64,000 nt of DNA, from contig NC_053419.1 in the NCBI RefSeq assembly GCF_016859285.1, positions 13,729,501 to 13,793,500 on the forward strand, written 5' to 3'. The position numbers and the translations under genes are program-made. Shown piece by piece: positions 13,100-30,826 of this stretch. The stretch comes from Xiphias gladius (lineage: Eukaryota; Chordata; Actinopteri; Istiophoriformes; Xiphiidae). The notes below the pieces were generated by a model. It searched no databases. It worked only from the letters and a program-made list of their open reading frames with translations, and was not told where the DNA came from. Each line of letters opens with the position of its first letter. Position 1 is the first letter of the stretch.

Positions 13100-15279
13100 G
13101 TAGTGTTAGCCCATTAAATTTTATTCAACCATAATCATACATATAAACACCAATATCATTCAAACTCAGGTATGTATTCAGAATGTATGACATAATTGCA
13201 AAGATTACGATGAGCACAAACTTGCATTTCCTGAAAATTGTACGGCATTCTTCTTTTTTTTTGTTTTAAATCATTTTCAAATTTTGACCAGAGTGGTTCA
13301 TCACTGTAAAGGTAGCAAAAAGAGTATAAAATACTGCAACAGCTGTAGGTAAACAGAGCTCCAAATACCAAAATATTATTTTAATAGTGCTGAGCAAAAA
13401 CTAAAATCGTTCAGTTGGTAATTAAAACCAAGCTTTTACAAGCAACATTAACACTGAAATTTACTGCAGTCTGATAACTTTTCCATTTTTCAGAGGATAT
13501 TTTTGGCATCAATATGGCTTACGCTTCCTCTCACAGTTCAATCCTCGCTTCCTTTCCTCAGCTGTTGTCTACGTTAAGTGTCATCCAAGTAATACTCAAA
13601 TTAAAATGGGTGGAGGCAAGCTAACTTAAAGTGATGGTCAATCCAAGTGTATCTTTTAGGCATCAAAGATTCACCGCCTGTCGGTTTGAAAGGTGGTTGT
13701 TTAACTGTAGCTTCATCCTACGCAGACAAGATTTCCTATTTCATAAACACCTCTTCCACCTCAACTCAATATGTTCAAAATAATCAATGTATTGCTATAG
13801 ACACCTTTCAGGCCTTCTGTGGGTAAGTGTTTGATACTGAAAACATAGAATTTTGGGTAGACAACACTTTCAACTACATTTTTCATGGTTCTCACCAGGG
13901 TCATTAGTAAGAAAATCTTCAACTAGGCTAAGATATTATATGGATACAACGAGTAACCACACAGGAAACTATGAAACAAGACAAAATACTTAGGCAAATT
14001 AATAAAGTGCTAATGAACACTATGTGGGCATCTAATCAAAAATGACAATTGCAAAAATTATTATGCAGATGTGTTACAATAACCGTTTCTTCTGAAAATA
14101 TTTTGTAATTTCAATTAAATTTTGGGGTTTGAAAACCCTCGGTAGAAAACATAACTTTTCAATGTCATAATAGCCTCAAATGGTGGTAGAATAATAGGAC
14201 AGTTTTATAAAGGTAAGCTGAGCTCAGCTAAAATGGGCTTATTTAAATGCTCTTTACGTCATTAAAAACAACTATTCAAAATGGGAATCTAAATCAAATA
14301 ACATCAACAAGGACTGTCAGCTTTGAAAAATATTTGACATTACGTCTTCCAAGAAAATGAGTAATGAATAACATGGTTTTACGTACATGTCCTGATCTGT
14401 GAGGGGGGAAAAAACTCCACTTACATGAAGCCATATCAGCACCGGAGAGCCATTGAAGGAGGACTGGACTGGCAGTATACTCAAACCTAAAATCACATTT
14501 AATATCTGCAGACATGGTAAATAACAGGTTTGCATTCAATACAACGCGTTGCATTGCGCTCAGTTCCACTGTCTTAAAGCCAAATAGTTTGATTTCTTAC
14601 TAAATAGTTCAAAAAGGTTACAGGGGCTGCAAACATCTTAAAATCTTAAATACAGAAATGTCCAACCTGGAAAAAAAACAAGCAAAGGTAAAGTATGAAT
14701 CATTTCCTGTTTGACACCCTACAGTCTCCCACACCCACATTTGTTTTGTTCAGCACTAAGGGTGATTAAATAATTGATAAGCCTTTTTGCATCTTTTAAT
14801 CTCAGTGTGGACACGTTCTTTACCTCAATAGTGTGAGATTATTTCTGTATCAAATTTGAGATTTGAGAGACATGCAGCCTTGCTCACTTTGATGCCGTTA
14901 TGCAGTTTCAATTGGTGAACAATGTCAGAATAATGGCTGCCTTTAATATTCGCATCCTCTTGGCTACATGTTTCCACTGTTTTACAATTCCTCCCAGTGT
15001 GACTCATATGTTCCTCCAGCTGTTGTTTGGAATTCACTGAATTTACAGACCTGAAGTCTCATTCAGTATACTGACAACTGCTCGCAGCGCTGGATTTGAA
15101 AGCAGTGTGTTTGGAGTATACTGCAAGCCTTAATGTCCTTGTTCCTACTCCTACAACCTACTCAGCATCCCTGTAGTTGCAGTCCTCCTTCGGCAGCCAA
15201 TAGGTGGATTGGTCTGTTAAAAGTACAGTCTGATTTTTTGTTTGTTTTTGTTTGTTTTGTATCATTAATGTCTTTCAAC
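13100..15279 (-). other. smad4: smad4 3'UTR
   Basis: About 2.2 kb between the smad4 stop and the minus-strand AATAAA at 13,120-13,125. AT-rich, with no coding exon recognised. The extent is inferred from the signal. Confidence 0.55.
13120..13125 (-). terminator. Poly(A) signal, smad4
   Basis: TTTATT on the plus strand, so AATAAA on the minus strand, lying downstream of the smad4 stop. Cleavage would fall near 13,090-13,110, only some tens of bases from the expected rfx3 cleavage site. Confidence 0.5.
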
Positions 15280-21480
<6,201 letters not shown>

Positions 21481-21489
21481 ACAGGCGTG

Positions 21490-24400
21490 GCGCCGCTGTT
21501 TGTTTTCCCATTTGTTGAAACACTCCAAAGCAACTACCGCCTGCAAGCGTGTGCCAATGCATCACACGCCAGAAAAGCGTCTTAGAGCGATAGCTGTTTT
21601 ACCGCGATGAACCAGTTGATTTATTTTGAGTTTTCCGGGCTTCTATGCATGTGTGCTAATTTGAGGGTGCACTGCACCAGATGTTCCGTTATTATTCCTG
21701 AAAACAGTTTTTTTTTTGTTTTGTTTTTTCCAGGTCAGTAGTCAACAGTTAAGCATGGCGAACCATCAAAATGTCTACATTCCAATAAACAATGGCCGAA
21801 TGGGCTGGGATTACCAACTGGGCAAAGTGGAAGCCTGTTCAGTGGCACCAGGCCCAGGTTGACTGTGTATCAATGGGTTTGTGGGATATGTACCACTAAT
21901 GCATCTTATCAACTGAAGTGATAGAGGCCTTAAAGGCTGGTTCTGCACTATTACCTCAAATTAAGACCCCGTTCTGCAGAGGTGCCCTGAATCAAAATCT
22001 CCGGTTGGTGTCCCAGGCTAAAAGCTTCCAAGTGTGGCATCCTGTTTGACTTCCACCTGGTGGGTACTTAGAGCTGACAGGGTGCACATTAGTAGAGCGA
22101 ACTGTGGAGGGAGCAGCTCTTCTCTGCCCTGGGCCAACCTACAGTAACACTTTAATGTGTCAATGAAAATAGGCTTTTTCCACAGTAGATATTTTGACAG
22201 GAAGAGAACAGGGGTCACTTATAACCTTAACAACGGCTCTGATCTATCCAAGTGTACCAGTAAGCCACGACAATGTGACAGTGAGTCAGCATGCACAGTA
22301 CGAGCAACCTGAAACTGAAGCATTTATATGAAATTCAGCCAGGTATTCAGTCTAGGAGTGTAAAAAGCATAATCCTTATATTTGATTTCCAACGTACAGT
22401 AAAACAAATAAATATACATTAGACAACACATCCAATGACGTACATTCACATTAATGTCTCCTGCTACTCTCCACAGATAAAAATGTATACAGGTATGTTT
22501 ACTTTAATATGTATTCAAACAAGCCTGATTATGAAATTTCAGTAAATGAACAGCTGTGAAACTGTGTATGCATACCCTAAACTCAGAGTCAGAGTTATTA
22601 CAGTGAGCATCACAAAACCACCATCTGTGGAGTGCTGGAACTGAACTCCTTCTGATAAACATTGTGCATAGGCTGATTATAAATCACTCTTAAAGCAAAC
22701 ATCAGTTTCTCCTAAACCTCTAAGAAAGCCTATACTTGTCATCATAGAAAGAAACTGGTAAAAATACTGTTTTCTTCTGTAGTGTGATGATATTTACTGT
22801 AATATATAGTCTCCCCCTTGTGGTTATACTGTAAAATAGTGTGACATTACATTAAAGATAACAGTCCCCTGTCTAAACCTCTCTTATTCTCCATTTTCCG
22901 TATCTCCCAGTGAGATGAACCAAGTGTTTATGGTTTAAAGTGGGCGTCTCATGACCCGTGAATAACATTAATTTTGTTGCTTGAGAGCGATGAACAAAGC
23001 TGCCATCACATGAACCTGCTCAAATGAGTTGTTGACACAGTAGTATATCACTTTTTCCAGACCGTGCAAAGGTTGGTTAAAGGGAATGATACATTATGAA
23101 ATTGCACCTTTAAAAATGTCATGTAGTTTTATTCCTAATCCATCTCCTCAACAGGCAAAATGTTTATCATTATGATGAAATTGTCGTCATAGATTTCTTT
23201 GCCTTTGAAGAAACATTAACTCAAATAATATATATGATACTATGTTGGTGCACATTTATGTTGATCAGATACCGTGACTTTACCATTTTTACAATGAAAT
23301 ATTAAGAACAGTTTCATTAGCAGATTATTTTGTGTTAAATGTTCACACATGAGCTTAGGTTTAGGCTGAATTTTGTGTCTAATTTAATGGTTTACAGTAA
23401 GAAAAATAAATAGAAATAAATATTTGTAATGTTAATTATTTTGTATGATAAACCCACAAGAACACATAGTGAATATAATGAGCAGCGTTTACGCTGACAA
23501 ATCAAACAGAGAATTGAAAGACAAGTACATAAACGACACAATTTCAGAGGAAAAGACTACCCAAGAGCTACTTTAGATCAATCCTCTACTGGCTGCCTGA
23601 TGAAGAATGGGAGTTGTTATTAAAATTGTTATGGAGTTCTAGAAAAAAAAATTGTCCTTCAAGGCAACCTTGATTATTTCAATTTGGAGGGTACTTCATA
23701 AATAATTTAGCCGATGCTGTACTGAAGGTGGCTCTGGTGTTTTCCATTATTGTAGTCAAATCACCTCTGCTGTTACAAAGACATAAGCAAGTCTTTGTGG
23801 CACCCTGACAGTGGTCAGTGTCTCTGATGAGCCAAAAATGATCAACATGTGGTCTGGTTGCATTGCAGTACCAACCACCTTGGGGGGAAAAAAATTGAAA
23901 ATTTCCTCCAAGTAGTTAACAAGCTTAATGTTTTGGTTTTAATTAGTGTATTGTGCCCGACCATGTCTACAACCAACGTGAAAGTTGTTTATGATGCCAG
24001 ACCTGGACCTGGACATTCTGATCAAAGACAATGTTCAAAGTGTCAAATCCTCCAAAGTCCTGGATTTACAATAGTAAGAGACACTGGCTTAAACTAAAAC
24101 ACCAACAAGCCATTGTCATGCCCAGTTTTCAAAATAAATATTTCTGTATGGTTAAACACTTGGAATATTTCCTACATATTGAAATTTATTTCAGTTTTAC
24201 ACTGGGAGATCAATTTGTTCACTGCCAGCCGATATCTCTGCTCTGCACACTTGGCCTATGTAAATCTGCATGCCGAGTGAGGATCCTATTGAGTTAGAAA
24301 GTTCCACAGTGTTATTCCATTATTGTTATCTCCTTCCGACTGTTAACAGCAGAAGCTAGGTGATGATGTGACATGTATTCTTTCCATTTGTACTGTTGCC

Positions 24401-24760
24401 GTGGCCTTGATAAGGGTGTCAGCAGGCCCATGTCAGAAAAAGGAAGTGGGAGGGTTCAGAGGGCACCAAGCAACCTGATGGCAGGATTGTCAATAGAGCA
24501 TGTTGATGTTGGAGACCAGGAATCTGACACCACCTTCTGACAAATGCTGCCACTTGGAGTGGCGTCTCATCCTGAGTGACGGTCTACGAGACTCCAGGCT
24601 CTGACACCTTCTTATCACTATGGCATGGAAGCGGGTAGAGAGAGGCCCGCCAGGCATGTGACGCTAGAGGGATGGGGATTAAGGTTGTTAGGTGCCGTGA
24701 TTACCTGACAATGAAACAGCGTGTACAAGCAATCAAAAATTGCTCAGTGAATATATTTGT
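21490..24760. other. Intergenic region, smad4 to bmp10 3' end
   Basis: About 3.3 kb with no coding exon I can support on either strand. Open frames here are short and unlike known proteins. AT-rich, with no tandem repeat of note. Confidence 0.6.
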
Positions 24761-24770
24761 TTTCAGACAT

Positions 24771-26094
24771 TTTATTTTTACAACCATAATAACATTAATG
24801 CTGGTGTGATAACCGAAAGCAGATTATGATATGGTATAAAGAAAGATTTCACAGCAGCTGACAGCAATTTTAGGTAAGAGAAATTGTACATTTTTCAGAA
24901 AAAAGCCCCGAAGGGCTCCTAAACACTTTGAAAATCCTCTCCCGGTCAAAAGCCATCAAAAATATATTTTCTACACATTTGGCAAGCAAATAAGAGGAAA
25001 AATGTCACAGTCTTAAAATCATCTCGGTGGCCCCAACATGCAGTAGGGCAAAGAGACAAATGATATCATTTACAAATCTACAGCATATATATCTACCAAT
25101 ACTAAAGCATTTTGGCAAGACTGTGGATTCAATTACAATTGAATTTAAGAGACTTTTCATATTTAAAAAAAAACAAACCATTCAGCATACTAACATTAGT
25201 GCAAATCATTGTAATATGGTGGCTATCCTAACAAGCAGATTTTTCTTGAGAGAATAGTTCAGTTTGGATTTTTTTTTGTTTCAAGCCTCTCAACTTATGC
25301 ATTAGTAATAGTTTCTTCCGGGACAAAATTTAGCTGAAAAAAGTAATCTTTTGATAAAGGTTTGTGATGAAAATTCAACAAAAATAAATTTAGATTTTGC
25401 AGTAAGATGCTGTGGGGATACTCAGTGTATTTAGTACTGTATATTCAGTTCCAACACCCACAATGAAATAACACAAATTCCCTATTGTCAGATTCTGCAC
25501 CGTGAAACTCTGCACTCAGGGTACATCTTTTGTACTCGTACAGATCTCACATACATATTTCCAAATTGTTCAGGGCCACTGTTAATGAGTCAGATATCAG
25601 TACTGTAATATTTAACCCTTTGAATCACCCCCTGTAACATGGAGCTCACTTCATCTGAAACATGTTGAAAAGATATTTTTACCTGGATGTTCACACATTT
25701 ACTATAAGAGCTTTTCCTCTTTTATCCTCATTTTGTCTGATGTATGGCCTGTTACCGTCATTTACAATGAATTATGGAACTTATCCAGAAACACTCACAT
25801 ATACAGAAATTGCCAAATAATTATCATAAATCATGACAGACTGTTTAAAAAGATTTGCAGCATTACTTTGAAACCTTTATATTCTACATTAATATAATAA
25901 CGGATTTACCTTTATACAATTGCAAATTTACATCATGTAGCACAAATTTGTGTCCATCACTAATTTACAACTAAGTCCAGACTTTTGTTTTTACACACCA
26001 CTGTATGAGATCGTAGATATTGTGGAAACAAGCACATGAGAAGATGTGTGCAATGTGCAGTCTCTATCTCTGTGTAATTGCATCACTTGCAGGA
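24771..26094 (-). other. bmp10: bmp10 3'UTR with poly(A) signal
   Basis: About 1.3 kb of AT-rich sequence after the bmp10 stop on the minus strand. TTTATT at 24,771-24,776 (AATAAA on the minus strand) is a candidate poly(A) signal. Other AT-rich hexamers nearby mean the end could be earlier. Confidence 0.45.
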
Positions 26095-27939
26095 CTATCT
26101 GCATCCACACTCTGCCACCACCATCCCCTCGTACTTGTGGTTGAAAGTGATCACCCCATTATCATGATAAAGGAGTGAGATTGGCTCCAACTTAGTGGGT
26201 ACACAGCAGGCACGCGATGCTCTCTCTGGACTCTTAATACTCAGCAGAGTCTGCACTATGGCATGTTTGGTAGGCGAGACCTCAGAGGTCATAGGTGGGT
26301 TACACACACCGTTGCACTCATACGCCTCATAGCCCAGAGGCTGGATGATCCACGTATCCCAGCCAATGTCTTTAAAATCCACGAAGAGTGGGGTCCTCTT
26401 GCATGGCTCGCTCTTAACATTGCGACGGATTCGGGGGGGGGTGTCATAGATAAGGTTGGACTGCAGTTGCATGAGAGACTGTTTGTCCAGCTCGTCCTGG
26501 TTAGCATGGCGGGTGTTGTGATTAACGTGCCCCCGGAAAGTTTGTTGGCGCTGGACCATGTTTTCAGGAAGGTCATTCTCATGTTCAATCATCTGGTTGA
26601 GCTCTTGTTTATCCCGTTTGTGGTCTCTGCTCTGATCATCTGAAAATACAATCATCACTGCATTGTGTTTTCCCTCCAAGCTCCTGTCGATATCAATCTC
26701 AACCAAACTTTTACCCTCCTCTGTGACCTCTTGTGTAGCCCCTTCCTCCTCTGACCCCAGACTCGCAATATGAACCTCCAGTCTGTGAGTTGCACACCCC
26801 GATTTCCGCCAGAGCGTAACCACATGAGTCAGGTCAAACGACACCCAGCTGTTATCTTTGGCATGGACATGCCTAGTCACCAGTTCCTCCAAATCCCTCA
26901 TCTCCACCACCTCCTCTTTATCCCTCCTTCTCCCTTCTTTCCCCACCTCTTTGGTCCAAACAACGCCCTCATGTATATTGTAAATGGTCACCTTGCAGTC
27001 AAGGCCAGAATATGGTCTTTGGGCCTTCCGGACCAGAGTGAAAAGATGAAGTTCAGCTATTGTTATGTGCTCATGGTGGGGCATGGAGATGTTGAACAGC
27101 AGGGGATGTATCCTTACACCCCTGGCCTTTAAACTGTAGGGGGAGGAATCTGAAATTAAAATATCAATAAGTGCGTCTCAGTGCGTTTTGTATGCATTTC
27201 TGTGATCAAAACTCAGGTTACATTATGTTAAATATTAAAATGTACCCTTGTGTCAAATACACGGTTACCGTAATACATGTATTTGGTTTGTTTGAATCAC
27301 ATTTTTCACAAATCGTTAAAGCTAAATGGCTTTATTTATTTCAAATAAAACATAACACTTTTATGTTTACATCACTTTGATTTACATAAATCAAAGAAGT
27401 CCAGTCTTTTAAACGATTAAACTATTAGAATGTCAAATATGATCCCAGTGATTTGAATGCTAATTATTTAGGGGTTTGGATCTGTCATTTATTATTTCTT
27501 TATGTTATTTTCTTTAATGAAACAAAAACTCTAACAATGTCATGCAATGTATACATTTTCCAAGATGTTTGTGGTGTTATAAAAAAAACAAGTTTGTACC
27601 TTCATTCTTGAAACTGCGCACAATGTTGGCTGAGGGCACAGAAGTGCGGTCATTGGCAAATCGGTTGTACAGCTCCAACATGTACTCTGGTGGCTCCTTA
27701 CGGGCAGCGAGGGGCCTGGGCTGGGGCCTCAGCTCTGTGAGGTTCAGTGTGGACAGAAACTGGCTCAGAAAGTCCTGTGCATCAAGACGCGGATTATAAC
27801 CCAGATCCCTACCGTCTGATGCCCTGTGATGGCTCTCAGGAGACCTGATGGGACTGCTCAAGCTCAAACCAGTCAACACCAGAAGTAGGACGTTCACAGA
27901 GCAGATAAACCCAAGGCTGGAGAAGACTGAAGCGGTCAT
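26095..27939 (-). CDS. bmp10: Bone morphogenetic protein 10
   Basis: Secreted TGF-beta-superfamily ligand; in vertebrates made mainly by the heart and acting through ALK1-type receptors and Smads. Two exons: 27939-27600 and 27149-26095, 1395 nt, 464 codons plus TAG. A hydrophobic signal peptide occupies roughly residues 1-28 ([14 protein letters not shown]). The prodomain carries the BMP10 signature [16 protein letters not shown] and later IVFSDDQS. A furin-type RIRR site precedes a 108-residue mature domain (357-464) with seven cysteines in cystine-knot spacing, including the adjacent CC pair and terminal ECGCR. Mature-domain matches to BMP10 ([24 protein letters not shown]) separate it from BMP9/GDF2 and BMP2/4. 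Human BMP10 has 424 residues; the extra length is in an acidic, charged prodomain insert. Zebrafish has bmp10 and a bmp10-like copy; which this corresponds to was not settled. Confidence 0.94.
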
Positions 27940-29960
27940 GGTTGAGTGGAGGAAATGTTTAGATCCAAAGACTGAGTTTCAGATGAGAAGATGTGATGGA
28001 TCCTTTGGAGAGGATACTTGCAAACAGTTCAAGGTTTTGAGGGAGGACCGCCCTTGGTTGAAGGACAACAGGTTGCTGTTGGGGGCAAAGAGAAAACAGC
28101 TTTGCCCTTGTTGATCTTGTGGTTTGGTTCTGAGGGCAGGGCTGTGCTGTCCAATGTGCTGTGCTGACATGTGTGGAGATGTCACTAAGGCCCTGCACGG
28201 CCCTCCTCTCTCTCTCTCCGCCAGGAACTTATGACTATCCTTAATTTCTAGTGATATTCTGTCTCATTTTGATGCATGCCTTTCTCTCAATAAACCAATC
28301 ACAAAACTTGCCTTACAGTGACTTTGAATTAGCATGACAGCCAGCTCAGCAGGCACCATGCTACTATCATTACCATCATTATAATAATGATTGTGCCCTG
28401 ATAAGTTATTTTTTTAAAGTACAGAAAAATGTAGAGATATGAAAATGATAAAAATTCAGTTCCCCAAAATTGTGGGACAGATTAAACACAGACATTATGT
28501 TATGTGTTCTATTTTCCTGTTTAATGCAGGAAATCAGTTACCAATTAACAATATTGTTAATTTATGCTTTGCAATCTCCACAAGAGGCCAGTATAGACTT
28601 TATATCTTTGCTTCTGCCTCCTGAAAAGAGCTGCATTAAACATTTTCACTGGGTGGTGAAGAGGCTGATCACATTTACATATGCTTTCAGCTAATCACTG
28701 GTTTTGTTTTCTAATAACTCACATATGCAATCGTAATTTCAATGTAAATCCACCAACAAAAAAACATTAGTTGTACATGAGGTAGAAAATGCACTAAGCA
28801 TATGTATTTGGTCTTAAATTGACACCAAACCGACTTTTGGGTAGAAAATATGAATACAAACAAAGCACGATGTTCACAAAAAAAAACTTAATTGGGTGCT
28901 GTTCATGTGTTGTGAGCCTTGCTATTCTTTGGAAGTTGATTCATGATAATCCATTGCTGAGTCATTGCTATATCATTTTTTGTGTTATGTTGTTGAATTA
29001 TATAATGCATTGATTTAATCATTTTTTGCAGTCTCTGTGATTTATGAAATATTCTGTTAGTAAATCAGAGTTACATTGAGTTTTCCTATTGAACTTCTTT
29101 TTTATGTTTTGCTTCTGTGTGATTGCACATTTTATGTCAAGTTTATTGCACTTTTGTAATTTTTTGCAAAGAAATGGGCATATACTCAGGGGAGACAAAG
29201 TAATCTGAACAATTCCTGAAAACACATTTTACCTCCACTATGGCAACAACTGTTTCAGAGTTAGGTCATATTAGAGTGGGTTGCGTGCTAAATAATTAGT
29301 TAATTATAGTTGTTAAATCTTTCTTACTGTATAAAGGATGTCCAGCATATTCCTGTTTTTTGGCTTCAGCTTGTGTCTGATGGGAGTTGAGTGTGTTTTC
29401 CAGACTGTTCCCTTTGAAAAAATTGAATAAATTTTTTGGTGTTTTCTGGCCAGTGCACCTGCAGTTTGGCACAGATTTGGTCTCTTTGGAGGTCTGTTAG
29501 GCTCGTGGTTTGAAAACATGCACATCATTGTACGGATTTCTTTAACAGCTGACAAATGTTGCTAACTGGCTTTCAGCCTTTGTAGCTATGTTTGTAATTG
29601 TGATTGAGCTGCTCTAAAGTTCAAGTCCATTTAAACTTGTCATTTTGTACCCTGTGCAGGGTTAGTAGTAGTGGAACTTAGCCCTGGCTCTGAACTCATG
29701 TACATCAGACAAAATAACAAATGCTTAACTTTTTCAGTTGGACCATGACATAGAGAAATTTGAAAGAGGAATATCCACAAGCCATTGCTTATAAGAAAAA
29801 CTTTTTATCTATTAAATTAAGTCTCTCAAGAATAACATTAAATTCGGGTAGGGGGGGGGGTGTTACTGGTCGGTGCGTGCTGTTTAATTTAACAGTTACC
29901 CACTGACGAAATGGAAAAGGACCTTCAGTGCAGTTTATAATACAAAAAGAGAATACAAAT
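27940..29960 (-). other. bmp10 upstream / arvcf downstream intergenic
   Basis: About 2 kb between the bmp10 start codon and the end of arvcf. It must hold the bmp10 promoter, but I see no clear TATA box that fixes the start. No coding exon is supported. Confidence 0.5.
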
Positions 29961-29984
29961 AAAAATGAGAAATTATGCACATCA

Positions 29985-30826
29985 TTTATTTTCATTTTTC
30001 ATTCAACATCGCAATGCAAAAAAGGACCACTGCAAAGCAGAGTTGTATAGAATATAGGATTACTTACTAGTATGAGCTAATACACATCAATAACCTTTAA
30101 TTAATCATATGGGTATTACAATAAATATTACAATATAAATGCCTTCATTTAGAATATTAACAGTCCTTTGTTACACATTTACAATCCCATTTTGCCTGTC
30201 TTGAAACAAATGGAATAGATAATAATTTGCTAATAAGTCTAGTCTGATGATAGGTTTGTCAAGAATAAACTGAATACCAAATGATTTGAAGATTTTTGTT
30301 GACTAGGCCAATAAGAGCCCTAATCCTAATGATCTCAAATACTGACTAAAAATATTTTTAAAATTATTTTATATCACAATCTTCTTCAGCCCAGAACCCA
30401 TGGGGACGGACAACAACATATCCACCTGTCACTTTAGGTCTTAATAGCTTGACAAACTGTAAATATTATAAATTATATCATACTTGTGTAGCTGTAAAAT
30501 TTAAATTGTACATGTCATATTCTTTGGAGTCTTGGTTCACCACTTGGTTCTTGGTTTGCATATTTAGGCTAATCCATTTTGAGTTTCAGAAATAGTGTAT
30601 ATCATCCTAAATCAAAACAAAATCGATCAAATCTATTGCCAAATAATCTCCATAATAAATACATGTAAATGTTCCGCACATTATTTCCTGTAAACAAAGG
30701 AAATAGTTTTTTACTGGATGTGTTTCTCTGTCTGTACAAGAATGATCAAATGGAACAAATCTGTATTTCACCAATGGAAAGTGTCTCTGCAGGATTTAAC
30801 TGCCTTGAGTGGCCGTGTAGTCATGT
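29985..30826 (-). other. arvcf: arvcf 3'UTR with poly(A) signal
   Basis: About 0.85 kb after the arvcf stop on the minus strand, AT-rich. TTTATT at 29,985-29,990 gives a minus-strand AATAAA. Confidence 0.5.

Noticed and set aside
26263-26643. 126-codon plus-strand open frame inside bmp10
   Set aside because: It is the antisense shadow of the conserved bmp10 mature and prodomain coding exon.
26095-27939. BMP9/GDF2 as the ligand identity
   Set aside because: The prodomain EYMLELYN...DRTS block and the mature sequence around [16 protein letters not shown] fit BMP10 better.
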